This document shows positions 36,250 to 47,200 of a DNA stretch of 64,000 nucleotides, in pieces (the stretch's first letter is position 1; each line of letters starts with the position of its first letter). Made by a program: the position numbers and the translations under genes. A model generated the notes under the pieces. The model made no database searches. It was not told the origin of the DNA and saw only the letters and a program-made list of their open reading frames with translations. Source of the stretch: Monosporascus cannonballus (Eukaryota > Ascomycota > Sordariomycetes > Xylariales); contig QJNS01000153.1 in assembly GCA_004154925.1 (NCBI GenBank), positions 1 to 64,000 of the forward strand, given 5' to 3'.

Positions 36250-39200
36250 ACCTCGGTGCAGCCGTAGAGTCGAGAATGGTCTCTGAGTTGTGTCGGTGCC
36301 CACATTCAATGCCGTGTCATTTCCGGTGTAGAAATCACTCCTGTGTCGTGCGAGGTCCTCCCCCGGTTGCTGTCCGATTTGTATCGAGGTCGCGCGGCGC
36401 CCTTGAAACCACTGAGAAGAGGCGCGTGTCTAGGAGTTGAATGGGTGTTCAGGTCGGATGTGAAACGTTTCGGCCTGGGACCTGACTCCTTATAGGCATC
36501 AACACTGTATCACCGCCGGGGTGCCCTGCCCTCTATATGCCCCAACGCTCCAGGGCTCGACGTCAGCTGCCTACACAGATTGGCGATTGTCGGCCTCCGT
36601 GTAGGTGTAGTAACCTGATGGCGAGGTCACAAGGTTATATCGCGGACCGGCTTCGTAGGGCATAAGATCGATCGAGTGTCTCCTCATCTACCTCGTCAGT
36701 CAGAACCTGTTGGTTATTAAAGCTGGCTGTATTTATTATGAACGGTCAGCGGCCGTCTTCGTTCAGGAAACACGGAGTGGCCTGTGGGGGCAGTCAAGTC
36801 GAGTGTATGCTCATTAGGGAGTGAGGCAGCGGGAGCCTTGTAAGCGGACGCTTGGGTGCAATCGTAAGTTATTATATCTATTATCTATTTGTCTCTCTGA
36901 TTTATTGAACGCTGTTTCGGGGATAGAGCAGTCCCTGCATGGTTTACGCCTGTATAGAGGCTCGATGGACGTATGTCCCGTCGACGGGGAAAGGAGACGG
37001 AGATCCTAACTAGGCACGTAAACCGGCGAGAGTGCGCAGCGAAGTTTTGTCGTCGTATGGGGATTCTTTGGAATCTAGACTTTGTTGGAACCCTTATTTG
37101 TATGGCGACGGACCACGATGACATTCTGACTGTTTCTCTTATAGTGCTTGCAAGATGGTAAGTTGCATGGGCTCGACGTTCGTCTCAGCCGAGTCAATCA
37201 CGATAGAATCGAGCTTATTGAAGCCACCAGTGAGTACAAGATTACAAAAGTAATTGCAGAAGAAGAGTTCACGAAGTTGTATATCTCAGCATGTCTCTGA
37301 TTGAAACTGAGGACTTCTCTCTACGTATACACTCGGCCTTATGCTAGCCATAGCGGCCCAAGCTGCCCTGCACGACATTTCCAGCGCACTCCCACCAACC
37401 AAATCTTATTCTTCGTGGAAACGACTGCTGTTCTTACGACAAATTGTTGCTACCTCCTGGGGCGGACTCGGATAACGCCAATCACGACGCGAGGATGGCC
37501 AAGCACCCAAAACGTGGTTTAGGGGGAAGCGTCGCCATGCGTGTCGCATAGAAGCTCATAGGCAAGAACGTCTCCCAGTCCATAAAACTTCACTTGTGAA
37601 ACTTACATATACGTGCATTACAGAATAACTAACGTCCTGCTGGAAAAGTGGTATGGGCAACATAACATTTTCTGGTCATGAAGTGTGTAATCTCCATCGA
37701 CCATCACAACGTCGTATTAAATTACCAAGTACTCCACATGACAAGAACCTGATCCTCGCACTGGACTCTCAACGACTGGCAAGCTATCGTCCGACTTTTT
37801 GTTATAGACGTCACATCGATGGAACAGATAGCGTAGTATAGAAACACGGCTGTTGTTACGATCTTCTTTGCTCTATGAACTCAGCTTGGGCTATCACGCT
37901 GCGGCCGCCGCTGCTTCTGTGCGTCAAGTCGCCATAAGTGCGCGTGGGCTTTGTTGCTCGTGGCTAAATCAGGCATCAATGTCTCCAACCCCCGCGAGGT
38001 CAGCTGACCCCGAACCATGGCTCAGACCCAAGCTAGCCTCTCCACCCAGAAGCTCATGTTGACCGGTCGTGCTGGGGGATCGTGCGCCACAGCTACGGGG
38101 TCGTACGTCGGGACCACTGGCTTACAATAGACATAAACGAGATAGACAGGCGTATCACAGGCTAGAATCGGTAGTCCTACAAGTCAAGGTATGCCTTCTT
38201 CCATCTGATGCTGTAAAGATACTTACCCTAGGAGGACACAGATACGAGGTGTTAGAGACAAACATTTGAACGCATCTCTGGCATGTGATTGGTCGAGACG
38301 AACTTCAGATCTGATTCCTAGCGAGTCTAGACCGAGTGCCATACTGATCAGAGTGGTTTAGTCGCGTTACATGCCTATGTTGGTTAAGTGGGTTGTAGTA
38401 TACGTATGTAGTACATGCGTGGTATCAGCCGCCTAATATAGGGTGGTACCAAAGATCACCAAGAGTCAATTTTTCGAAAGGGCAAAGGCGGAGGTGCACA
38501 GAGGACGTATGGTTTATCCCTTGCTCCTTGATACTCTGATCTATCGGCAAGTCAAAACGACCTACACTTTTGCTTGATGCGCCCCCGCAATAAGCTTGAG
38601 TCTCCCCGGTATTGGCCACCCAAGGTTGACTGCGGCAAAAGCAACCACACCGTATTGCCACCACAGAGACTCGTTGCCGATTGCTGGTATGCTTCAATAG
38701 GTTGCAGATGTTTGAGGTTCTATTCTCTGGTCTGAGAGGAGGTAGTACTGTGGTCCTTCCCCATCCTTTCCAGCGGCGGTCTTTCGGGTAATTAAAAGTA
38801 TACATGTGAACCAGAAAGAGAAACAAGAGTAAACATATTTGCTGATATGTTGTTTGAGTGTTTCTCAATCTGGTATATAGTTGAAATGCAAGAGTCTCCC
38901 GCACTGGTAGTTGTAATAAGCACCAAACTCCTGCCGCTAATCAGTAATTAAACCTCCAGCCCTTCACCCTCCCGGAATAGACTTTGACTCCAGCATTAAA
39001 ATGACACGCGGTGGTGTAGATGACCAAAAGTAATCCACGACTAATACACAACTGACATGACAAAGGAGATGTTCCTTTTTTTCAGCGTCAAGCAGACCTA
39101 GGTCGGTCGTAGATGACTTTGGGACGAAGGGACGCCGTCATGTACAGTTACCAGAAACCAAGTAGATGCATTCAATGATACGGGACGAGAGAAAAGAAAA

Positions 39201-39298
39201 TCTGAAAACATCGATTCCCCTGAACCCAGAAACGTTTCGGTCGCCCGAGATCTTTATAAGGCCAATGATTCCCATCCTGTCCAACACTAAAACGAGAG

Positions 39299-39357
39299 CC
39301 CCCCCCCTTCTTTTTTTATTTAAAAAAAAGAAAAAAAAAAAGAAAAAAAGAAAGAAA
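39299..39357. repeat. homopolymer cluster (C-run, T-run, A-rich tract)
   Basis: A C-run (39299-39307), a T-run, then a long A tract interrupted by single G bases. The T/A junction could fold as a hairpin. It lies about 150 bases beyond the 3' end of the minus-strand bZIP gene. It is also a likely assembly-error spot. Confidence 0.85.
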
Positions 39358-39505
39358 CCAGACGCTCCAGCGGCGCGCGATAACCCGGTATTATAGTGGT
39401 ATATAATGGATAAAAAAGGTTTGCATTCTTCGTAAAATTGAACTTTATCTGACGGTCGGTGGTCTGCTAGTGACGGACATCTCCGGAACGTAATCTAATG
39501 TAAGC

Positions 39506-41236
39506 TCAGCGGTGCCCTGGGTCGCGCGGGCCACTGGGGCGCTTCCCCCACCCGGATTCGTACGGCTCTCTCCTATATGAGAAGTTGGGCGGGCCAGTCG
39601 CGGGGCCCGGACCAGAGGTCAGCGGCGGTCCACTCGAGGGTTCTAGACGGAGTGGCGGCAACGTGGAGGGCGGCACGGCCGAGGGAGTTCCGGGCTGCGA
39701 GAGCGAAGTGGTGTACGCCGCCGCCGCCGAGTGACCCGGCTGCAGAGTTACCGGAGTAGTCACGTAAGCCGGCATAAGGCATCCGAGCTGGGAATCTGTC
39801 CTCCTCCTTCTCGCGGCCCTCTCCCCTGCGAGGGGGTCGTCGACGGCGTGAGTGAAGCCCGCTAGGGGGGCTGGGGGAACAGCGGGTGCGAGGGGGCTTC
39901 GCTCGACGAACTGACCGCTGCTCCTCCTCGGACGGGGGCTCGGCGGGCCCTGGTAGGCGAGGTCGCTAATCCCGGGGGCGTGGGAGACGATGTCGCGCAG
40001 CCTGTTCCGGTCGGCCCTCATCCTTTCCAGCTCGGCCTCCAAGTCGCGGTTCTGCCTCTCCAGTTCGCGACTCTGGTTCTCCAGCCTCCGCAGCCTCATC
40101 TCCTTCTCCTCCTCCTTATCCTTCTTCCGCTGCCGAAACCTCGCCGAAGCCCCCGCGTTCCGCTGCCGCTTCTCGTCCGCCGCCTTCGAAGCGTGATTGG
40201 TATTTACCGGTATAAGCATCCTTTCCCCGCCTTCGGGGTTTATTGCCAGAATGGGCTGGCCATCCGCTAGGGTAATGCCCTGACGCGTTATGCTGCTGAA
40301 ACTGCCCGACCATCTCGAACTGCTAGTGGGAAGCGAGGAAGGATAGCTTAAGTGGTTTGACACACTGCCAGATGTGTAAGGGGTTGAAAAGCTATGTGTT
40401 CGGACGTGGCCTGGTGGCCCTTGGGTGGTCGGTGATCCTTGCCCTGGAACCCCGAAGGGTGCTGTTATTGGCTGGGATAACGATCGAGGGGGCGGTGCAG
40501 CACTTGTCGGCGCACCGCTCCTGGGTGCGTTCATTCCACCAAAATACAGTGCCGTAGGCGGTGGGTGACCCGCCCTGGGTGACGACGGCTGTCCTGGGCC
40601 GGCACTGTCGATATGGAATACTCGGCTTATCCCGGGGGAGGTAATATGTGGAAAAGAAACCTGGTGAGAAGTTCCCGGTCGTGGAGGAGGGCCCGGATTT
40701 GAGATGCTACCACGGGGAGATCTTGCTGGCAAATACCTTCGGGTCATTCCGGCCGCTGGGTGAGGTTGCAGTACGTTCGGCGAAGCACGGTCTGAGGATG
40801 ACGGTCCCGATGCAGGTGATACCGCTGGTGGTGTCACATTCGCCTGTTGCGCCTGAAAATTTCCCTGCCCCTGAAACACATACAGTCGCTGCGTTGTCGG
40901 ACTCGACCCGTACTGCCCGCCGGTAGAAAGGTAAGCAAGCTCCTCACCGACCGAGCGCGGCGCCATGGGGGAACCGCTTGACGGATAGGTGCCCTGCGAT
41001 TCTGTAGGGTTTAAAATAGTATGCACCCCGAGAGCCCGGTGTGGAAACGGTTGCGTGAGGTCCCCATTCGTACGCGGGACTCTGCCGCTCTCCGGCGACT
41101 CGCGACCGGTGGCGGGGTCGCCACCACCGCCTCGGAGGCTCGGCTGAAGTGACGATGGTGAACCTGAGGTAGCAGCATTTGGGGGTACCGCTTGAGACGA
41201 TGGATCAAGGCGAGACACAGGATCCTTCTCCGACAT
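39506..41236 (-). CDS. bZIP transcription factor
   Basis: A single exon of 576 aa if translation starts at the ATG at 41236. The frame is open 85 codons further upstream but without another ATG, and that upstream stretch is pyrimidine-rich like a leader. Residues 1 to about 350 are Pro/Ser/Gly-rich and disordered. The basic region KRQRNAGASARFRQRKK is at about 355-372, followed by a leucine zipper to about 415 with heptad residues in MRLRRLENQSRELERQNRDL. The NxxxSARFR signature of the basic region marks a fungal bZIP that should bind DNA as a dimer. The C-terminal 160 residues are again Pro/Ser-rich with an Arg-rich patch (ERAARRRRTD). I do not assign it to a named regulator, and no adjacent target genes suggest one. 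An unseen upstream exon could add N-terminal residues. Confidence 0.85.
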   Translation of the reverse strand: MSEKDPVSRLDPSSQAVPPNAATSGSPSSLQPSLRGGGGDPATGRESPESGRVPRTNGDLTQPFPHRALGVHTILNPTESQGTYPSSGSPMAPRSVGEELAYLSTGGQYGSSPTTQRLYVFQGQGNFQAQQANVTPPAVSPASGPSSSDRASPNVLQPHPAAGMTRRYLPARSPRGSISNPGPPPRPGTSHQVSFPHITSPGISRVFHIDSAGPGQPSSPRAGHPPPTALYFGGMNAPRSGAPTSAAPPPRSLSQPITAPFGVPGQGSPTTQGPPGHVRTHSFSTPYTSGSVSNHLSYPSSLPTSSSRWSGSFSSITRQGITLADGQPILAINPEGGERMLIPVNTNHASKAADEKRQRNAGASARFRQRKKDKEEEKEMRLRRLENQSRELERQNRDLEAELERMRADRNRLRDIVSHAPGISDLAYQGPPSPRPRRSSGQFVERSPLAPAVPPAPLAGFTHAVDDPLAGERAARRRRTDSQLGCLMPAYVTTPVTLQPGHSAAAAYTTSLSQPGTPSAVPPSTLPPLRLEPSSGPPLTSGPGPATGPPNFSYRREPYESGWGKRPSGPRDPGHR

Positions 41237-41282
41237 CAGGTCCTGTTCCCCAACTTGGAGGTGGTCGCGAGGACGTCGACAT
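41205..41282 (-). promoter_or_regulatory. uORF overlapping the bZIP start codon
   Basis: The first ATG in the roughly 250-base open leader upstream of the bZIP start is at 41282. It opens a 25-codon frame (MSTSSRPPPSWGTG at its start) that ends in TGA at 41207-41205, 30 bases inside the main coding region in another phase. Translation of this uORF would bypass the main start. The alternative is that the annotated start or gene model is wrong. Confidence 0.4.
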
Positions 41283-44200
41283 CGACCACCTTCAGCACAC
41301 TCAGAATTGCAGATGTTATTTCCCGTTCCAGGCGCTCTGTAACGTGCTTGACTCCCACTCCCACCTAGTTCACCGGAAGGCCGCTCCAAGCTGCTTTGGC
41401 AATCCGGATGGGACCCTGGGACGGGCGAACCTTGGGGGTGGACGGAACGCTGAGGGGGAGGGCAACGGGGATTGGGGGGTTGGATCGCCACGGCGAATAG
41501 CGTTTCAAAGCAAACCTAGTTGGTGTGTGTGGTGAATAGACTGGCCAGTGGGTGGTTGTGGTGTCGGTAACGGCGATATCTACAGTTGAGTTCGGCGTAT
41601 AGGAAGACCTAGTCGTGCTGAAACGTTTGCTATATGGGTGGTTAAAGTATCTACTAGGTATCGCCTGTCACTATCGACTTAAGATGGTCGATTTTGGAGA
41701 CGTCGACTAGTTGATGCTCAGGGTGGATCCTACGATGTCAGGTTTTGAAGGGTTTCCTCTTGTCTGGATTTTGGTGGAACAGCCAAATCCGGGTCAGCAT
41801 CAGTCAGGACTGTACGAGTAAGAAAGCTGGAGGTGAGGAAGTTCTGCCAGTACTTCAAGCAATGTTTGGATTGGTAGGTATCAGGTGGCTTGAGTGGTGG
41901 GAGTGCCAAACTCGAGTTGTATTAATCCCAGAGAAGATGCGTAGTGACCAAAACTGCCACGAAGCGAACCAGTCAACAGCCGGCCCCGGGTCCCTGCACG
42001 ACCAATGGCCAAGAGACGCCTGGCAGCACGAAATCAGCACTTGGGGTTGGATTGGCGAGTCGGTGGTCACCACGGCGTTCGTGAGGGTTGTAGAAGCTAG
42101 GTGAGAACCTGTGCAAAAAGAGAGCGTGGAGAGCGTCGTCACGGCTAACAGGATGGGTCCAACGGGCTGCCGAATACCTAATCCGACAAGGTTGCGTGAA
42201 CGGGTAGTATGACGCACAACTACGCTGTCTTTATCAACCCCATCTGATGGTCATGGCCTCTTTGGCGGCTAGGGCAGGCGACTAAGAATATAGGTGAGCA
42301 ACCCGAACGGTTTACTAGCAAGACTCCCACTTCATAGCCCTGCTGTGCTCGTGAACCGCATGTAATCGTCGGTATTTTTGGTTTTGAGTCCTTGGCACGA
42401 GTTCTCATGCTTTCACCGTCCGCTCTTATCAAAAGCCATAGAGGCGGTGGAGCCTGAATTGGGATGGTTTAGAATACAGCAAAGTGAAAGAGAGAACATT
42501 GGATGTCTTGGAACGGCGGCCGGGATGCAGGGAGAGGCTCCAAGGGTCCCATGTCAGACTTGCTCTTGGTGCTCTGACCGACAGGGCTTAGATGTCGCTT
42601 CATTTGGTTCCTAAACTGGGGGCTAGCTGGGGGTGGAAGATTGACTGGGGCTCCCGTACCATGTTGCGCTTTCGGAACTAATGCAGTGATGGGAGTGGGA
42701 TGTAAGGGTTGATCTGCATTTGGGAGAACACCTTTGGCGCCCAAGTTCCTACGAGCTTTGCACATCAGGTTTTCAAAACTTCGGGCCTCAGAAACAGTAT
42801 CCCACGGCAAGGCTTGGAGGCAACATTATCCATTACAGTGATTAGTAAACGGAGAGGCTGAGAGGGATCTCGCATGGGGGACATGTACACGGCACGGAAA
42901 TCTGGGCCTCCATTCGGGGGGCCACCAAAATGCTACGCGTGGCCTTGTGGCTGCGGCAGCGACTTACATAATAGAACGCCCGCTTGAACGACTTACAGGA
43001 AGCTGGGGGCATTCGATGCAGGCGGGAGCATAGCACTGCTGCTTCACAGAGGGATACTGAGGAGTCGGTGACAGTGATGGGCTGATCGCCTGACGATGCA
43101 AGCGGCGGTAAAGGCAGAGAGGGTTCTTCGTGCAGGCGCGCTAACAGCCCAGACGGAAACGCTCGAAGCAGCAAGCAGCTCAGCACGGACGAGACCGGTG
43201 AGACTGCAGAACCAGCTCACGACGATGAGCGGAGCTTGACGTTCGCCACGTTTTCTCACCTTGAGTGGAGTCATTTGGAGTCGACGTGCCCATACTGTGC
43301 GCCCACAAGCGCCCTTGCAACTTGTGCCGAGAGCGGATCTGCAAGAAACAGTTGAACCCGAACCGGCCGTCCGTGCAGACGGGAAGCCGTTTAGATCGAT
43401 CTCACGGATATGAGCGAGAGTCGAGTGTTAGGGGACGGGAGCCCGCCTCGGTTGCGAAGCTATCTCTGCCACAGCCGCCTCGCTAGATGAGTTCTCTGCT
43501 GGAAACAATGCATCGCAGTGCACCTTTGCGGGAAGAACTGAGGTTAGAATCTAGCAGCAGAGTGCAATAGTGGACCATGAGAGGAAAATCCCCCAGCCCT
43601 GGAACCTCTAGTCAAGCACTAAGTAGGGGCTAATTTTGAATGGGGGTTCCCTGCTGGTAACGTGGGGTCCAGGGATTGCCAAATAGAATTACATAGGTAT
43701 GATCGCTACGGTCGCTTATGGGCAAAGCAACAGCAAGGGTCCTTTTTTGGACTTAGCCGTCAGGCCCAGCGGGGGGCCGCTCGAGCATAGAAGACGCCAC
43801 AAATATTATTATTCATATAGGCAATCGAAGACGAGAAACTTGCCGTTACTGTAGCGAGACACCCCCGCACTAATAGGCACCACTTATTCCATATCCCAGA
43901 AGTTAGACGTGGAACGTCTGGATCATGACAGACTTGGTGGAGGTGATATGCCCTCACTAGGTGCTCGGGCTATGTCGAGATCCTCGGGGAACGGCGGGTA
44001 AAGGATGAGCCCAGGCATAACACAATAGTACATCACGGCAGCTGATGCACATGCAGGGAGAGAGAGAGCGCAGCTTGCCAGTCGCTGTCGAGAATAAACG
44101 ACTTAAACTACCGTGTACTGTGGACGACCACGGCAAAAATTGTGCCATCTGTTTTCGACATGGGGGTTGCCCACCAGCGTGTAAGTGCTCGGCGTCTTTT

Positions 44201-47200
44201 ATTTCGAAAAGAGTCCTATTTTTGTTCTTGTGCGAACCACAGTGTGAAGCCACGATTCGGACACGAGCTGCCCCTATCTTGGTACGCACAGGGGCGTCTA
44301 TGACGCTACGTATTGACGAATCGTACATGCTTGTCGTTCCTATCCTTACCAACAACATATATGGTACGGTTGATGGAGCCGGAGCGGGAGACAACTTACA
44401 AGAGAAGCTTGAGGGCTCCGCCAGATTTAAGAGACCGGATCTGCTAGTCTTTAACCTTATCCACTTAATGTTACGTTTCGTGGGGTGGTTGGCGCCGCGG
44501 GAGACGGAATGCCCCTGCTTGGCGTCCGGACTTGGAACTTCTGCATTTTCATCTAGTCCAACACGCCCATAACACAATAGAATCAGGGAGTTTCCGACAC
44601 GATGTACATACGTGGTCCCGTTATATGGCTAACAAGGAGTATGTAACCATAAAGGGAAGGAAGGGAAGCAAAGCGTCTACTAGAGCTGGAATTCTTTAGT
44701 GTATGGGGGGCTATTCTACGTAGACCTAAGCACGATGACTTGTCTTTCCCGGAATGCCTGCAAGTATGCACGTAGGTCATCGAGGAGGTTAGTGGTCTCA
44801 GCTGTTACCATATCGGTATATACATGTATGCACATATATGCAGCAGATTCCCGTCAGGTAGCAACACAGCTTGACTAACCGCGCAGGTGCTGCATGAATA
44901 GCACAGCGAAGACGAGATCACCAACGCAGATAAGGCGTGCATCTGTGGGGCGGAAACAGACCCAACAGCTTGGTCGAAGCTATCCTGCGCCTCAATCATT
45001 ATTATACGTCCTGTTGCTAGGTACCTAGCAATGGTCAGATCGGAACCCCCATCTCGTCACCCCTCTAGGAATGCCATCCATCGTCCTTACTCCCCTGCTT
45101 ATTGCACCCATGTACGGTAGGTAGCATGTAGTGGTTGTGTACCCCGGTGATCGATCGGAAATATTATGTCACGCCGTAGACAATGTGCATAAAATGAGGC
45201 GCGTCAAAGGGCCTTGTTCGTTCTAGGTTAGGGTCTTTAGCTGCTATGAGACTAGGCTTGTGGAGACCCAACTCCCGGCAGCCGCCCGCGAAAACGGTAC
45301 ATCGTCATATTCCGCTACTTGAACGAGTTACAGGCGATAACCCTGTAGTTGCGTCGTTCTTCGTGGCTGTGGCTGACCAAAATACATTTCCGCATATGTG
45401 ATGTGACGACCATTCGAGGAAATAGATTATCCGGTCTGTAATTACCCTGGACTGCTAATGAACCACGACTGTTTCGAAGGTCCTAATCAAATAGTCTGCA
45501 GGGCGTCGGTATGCGGAATCATGTTCGTGTCACCTAGTCCCAAGTGCTCGTCAAGGACCATGGTGTTGTGTAGGGTTGCCCCGGGGTTCACTGCATACAA
45601 TATGCATCATGTAGGTATCATGTGTGTGTTACGGGAGCATGCAAGTTCTGCAAGGACCAGAGCTTATTATTACTTGTCTGCCGAGTTACCTGTCATTTTG
45701 GCGCCCGCGTAATGACACCGTCCTCCAGGTCCTTGTGGGCGGGCATGCGGCCATCCTGCGACCTGGTTGCCTAAGACGGACTATGAGAAACCACGCTATC
45801 GTCTTTTTCGGAGCTCCATTAAGTGCAAGGATGCTCTATCATACATACCTCGGCTAGTCTATCCCAACTGGCTGGATAAACCCACGTTCGCGGCGTAGGC
45901 TAAAATGTGGCGCTTTCTCAGCGTGGCTGTTTGTCTCACAAGTTGAAACCGGTCTAAGTCCGCGATGTCCCCAGTTACACGCGTTCTCTATGGCGCCAGG
46001 TGATTCCCCAAAAAGACGTCTCGTCGTCATTTTAAAATACAACTGTTGATTTCCACCGTCGCGGCAGTCGTTATTGAGGAGATCGCAAGATACGAGATCT
46101 CCTATCGCTTAGCCTCATTTCGTGTGTCTCATTCGCGGAATTTTCCAATACATTGGCAATATGATTATCTCGTGATCGGTGAGCAGGGGAAGGGGCCCCA
46201 GAACCATAGCTTTGCAGCGCGACATAAGGGAAGCTCAGGGCATGAGGGACAAGACAACGTGGGCGTCTACTACGTCGATGCAGATACCTAATTCGTAATT
46301 TCGTTTGGTGCCCAATCGTACTTTTTTCATGACGATAGGACCCTAGCGATCCATCGCCTCGGAGAATATTGAAGACGAATCCACAAGGCCCGAGACCACA
46401 ACGGTTTGTCTTGCATATTGTCTTTAGAGCAACCCCACTCCAGATGGGTATATCTTCAACGGACTCGAATGCGGCAGAAGGATCGCTACTCTTACACAGT
46501 AAAGACCGGGAAGGAGTAGAATCGTCGTATTCGTGAACGGTCATTTCTTTCGTCTAATAAAACGGTGTGCTGCTCCGCGGCGGCGGCTAACAGTCACACG
46601 CCAGCGGGCTGCGAAATCTCGAGTCGTTGGCCGTGGAAGTGGGCGGCATACCCATCCGTAATGAAGCAGTCCTAATCCCTGGCAAGAATCATCTCGTACA
46701 GAGCAGGGGCATGAGACCTTACCTCATTCAGAAAATGTCCGGTCGATCAAGTAGGGGGCCGGTTGATGACCTTGACACGAAAAAAAGAAAGCAAGATTTG
46801 ACCAAGATAAGATGATGAGTCTAATTACTGCTATATATCTATTTTCTTAAGCTCTGAAACCCGAAAAAGCAACATTTGGTGTCAACATCCTCAATACCGT
46901 CACACTAGTGGTTACCTAGAGTGAAGACTTGGGGAGAGACCCGAGCGGTGCCGGCCATCAATTCTCCCAACTTAAGCTAGTCTTGGCGGCCCGTCCCATC
47001 CCTCGCATTAATATGTAGTATTATACGCTTGCAGATTCAGACCTGCCCGGCGCAATCTGCCGTTGAATGAGACGAATTTTACGACATCCCTTGTACCCGG
47101 CAATCTGGACTAACCCTTGCCGAGCGCTCCGGTATCTTGATCGCGGAGTTTGATGCAGCGCTACAATCCACTACTGGTCGTATGCTATGCAGAATTTGCT

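Larger units (their letters stand above)
35812..39505. other. gene-free stretch between two transcription-factor genes
   Basis: Both flanking genes end here (tail to tail), so no promoter is required. Only short unsupported frames are present, plus an AT microsatellite at 36221 and an A/T/G homopolymer cluster at 39299-39357. Confidence 0.6.

Noticed and set aside
43957..44577. Overlapping long open frames on both strands (206 and 175 codons)
   Set aside because: Neither has a recognisable motif, a codon-like bias or splice-linked exons.
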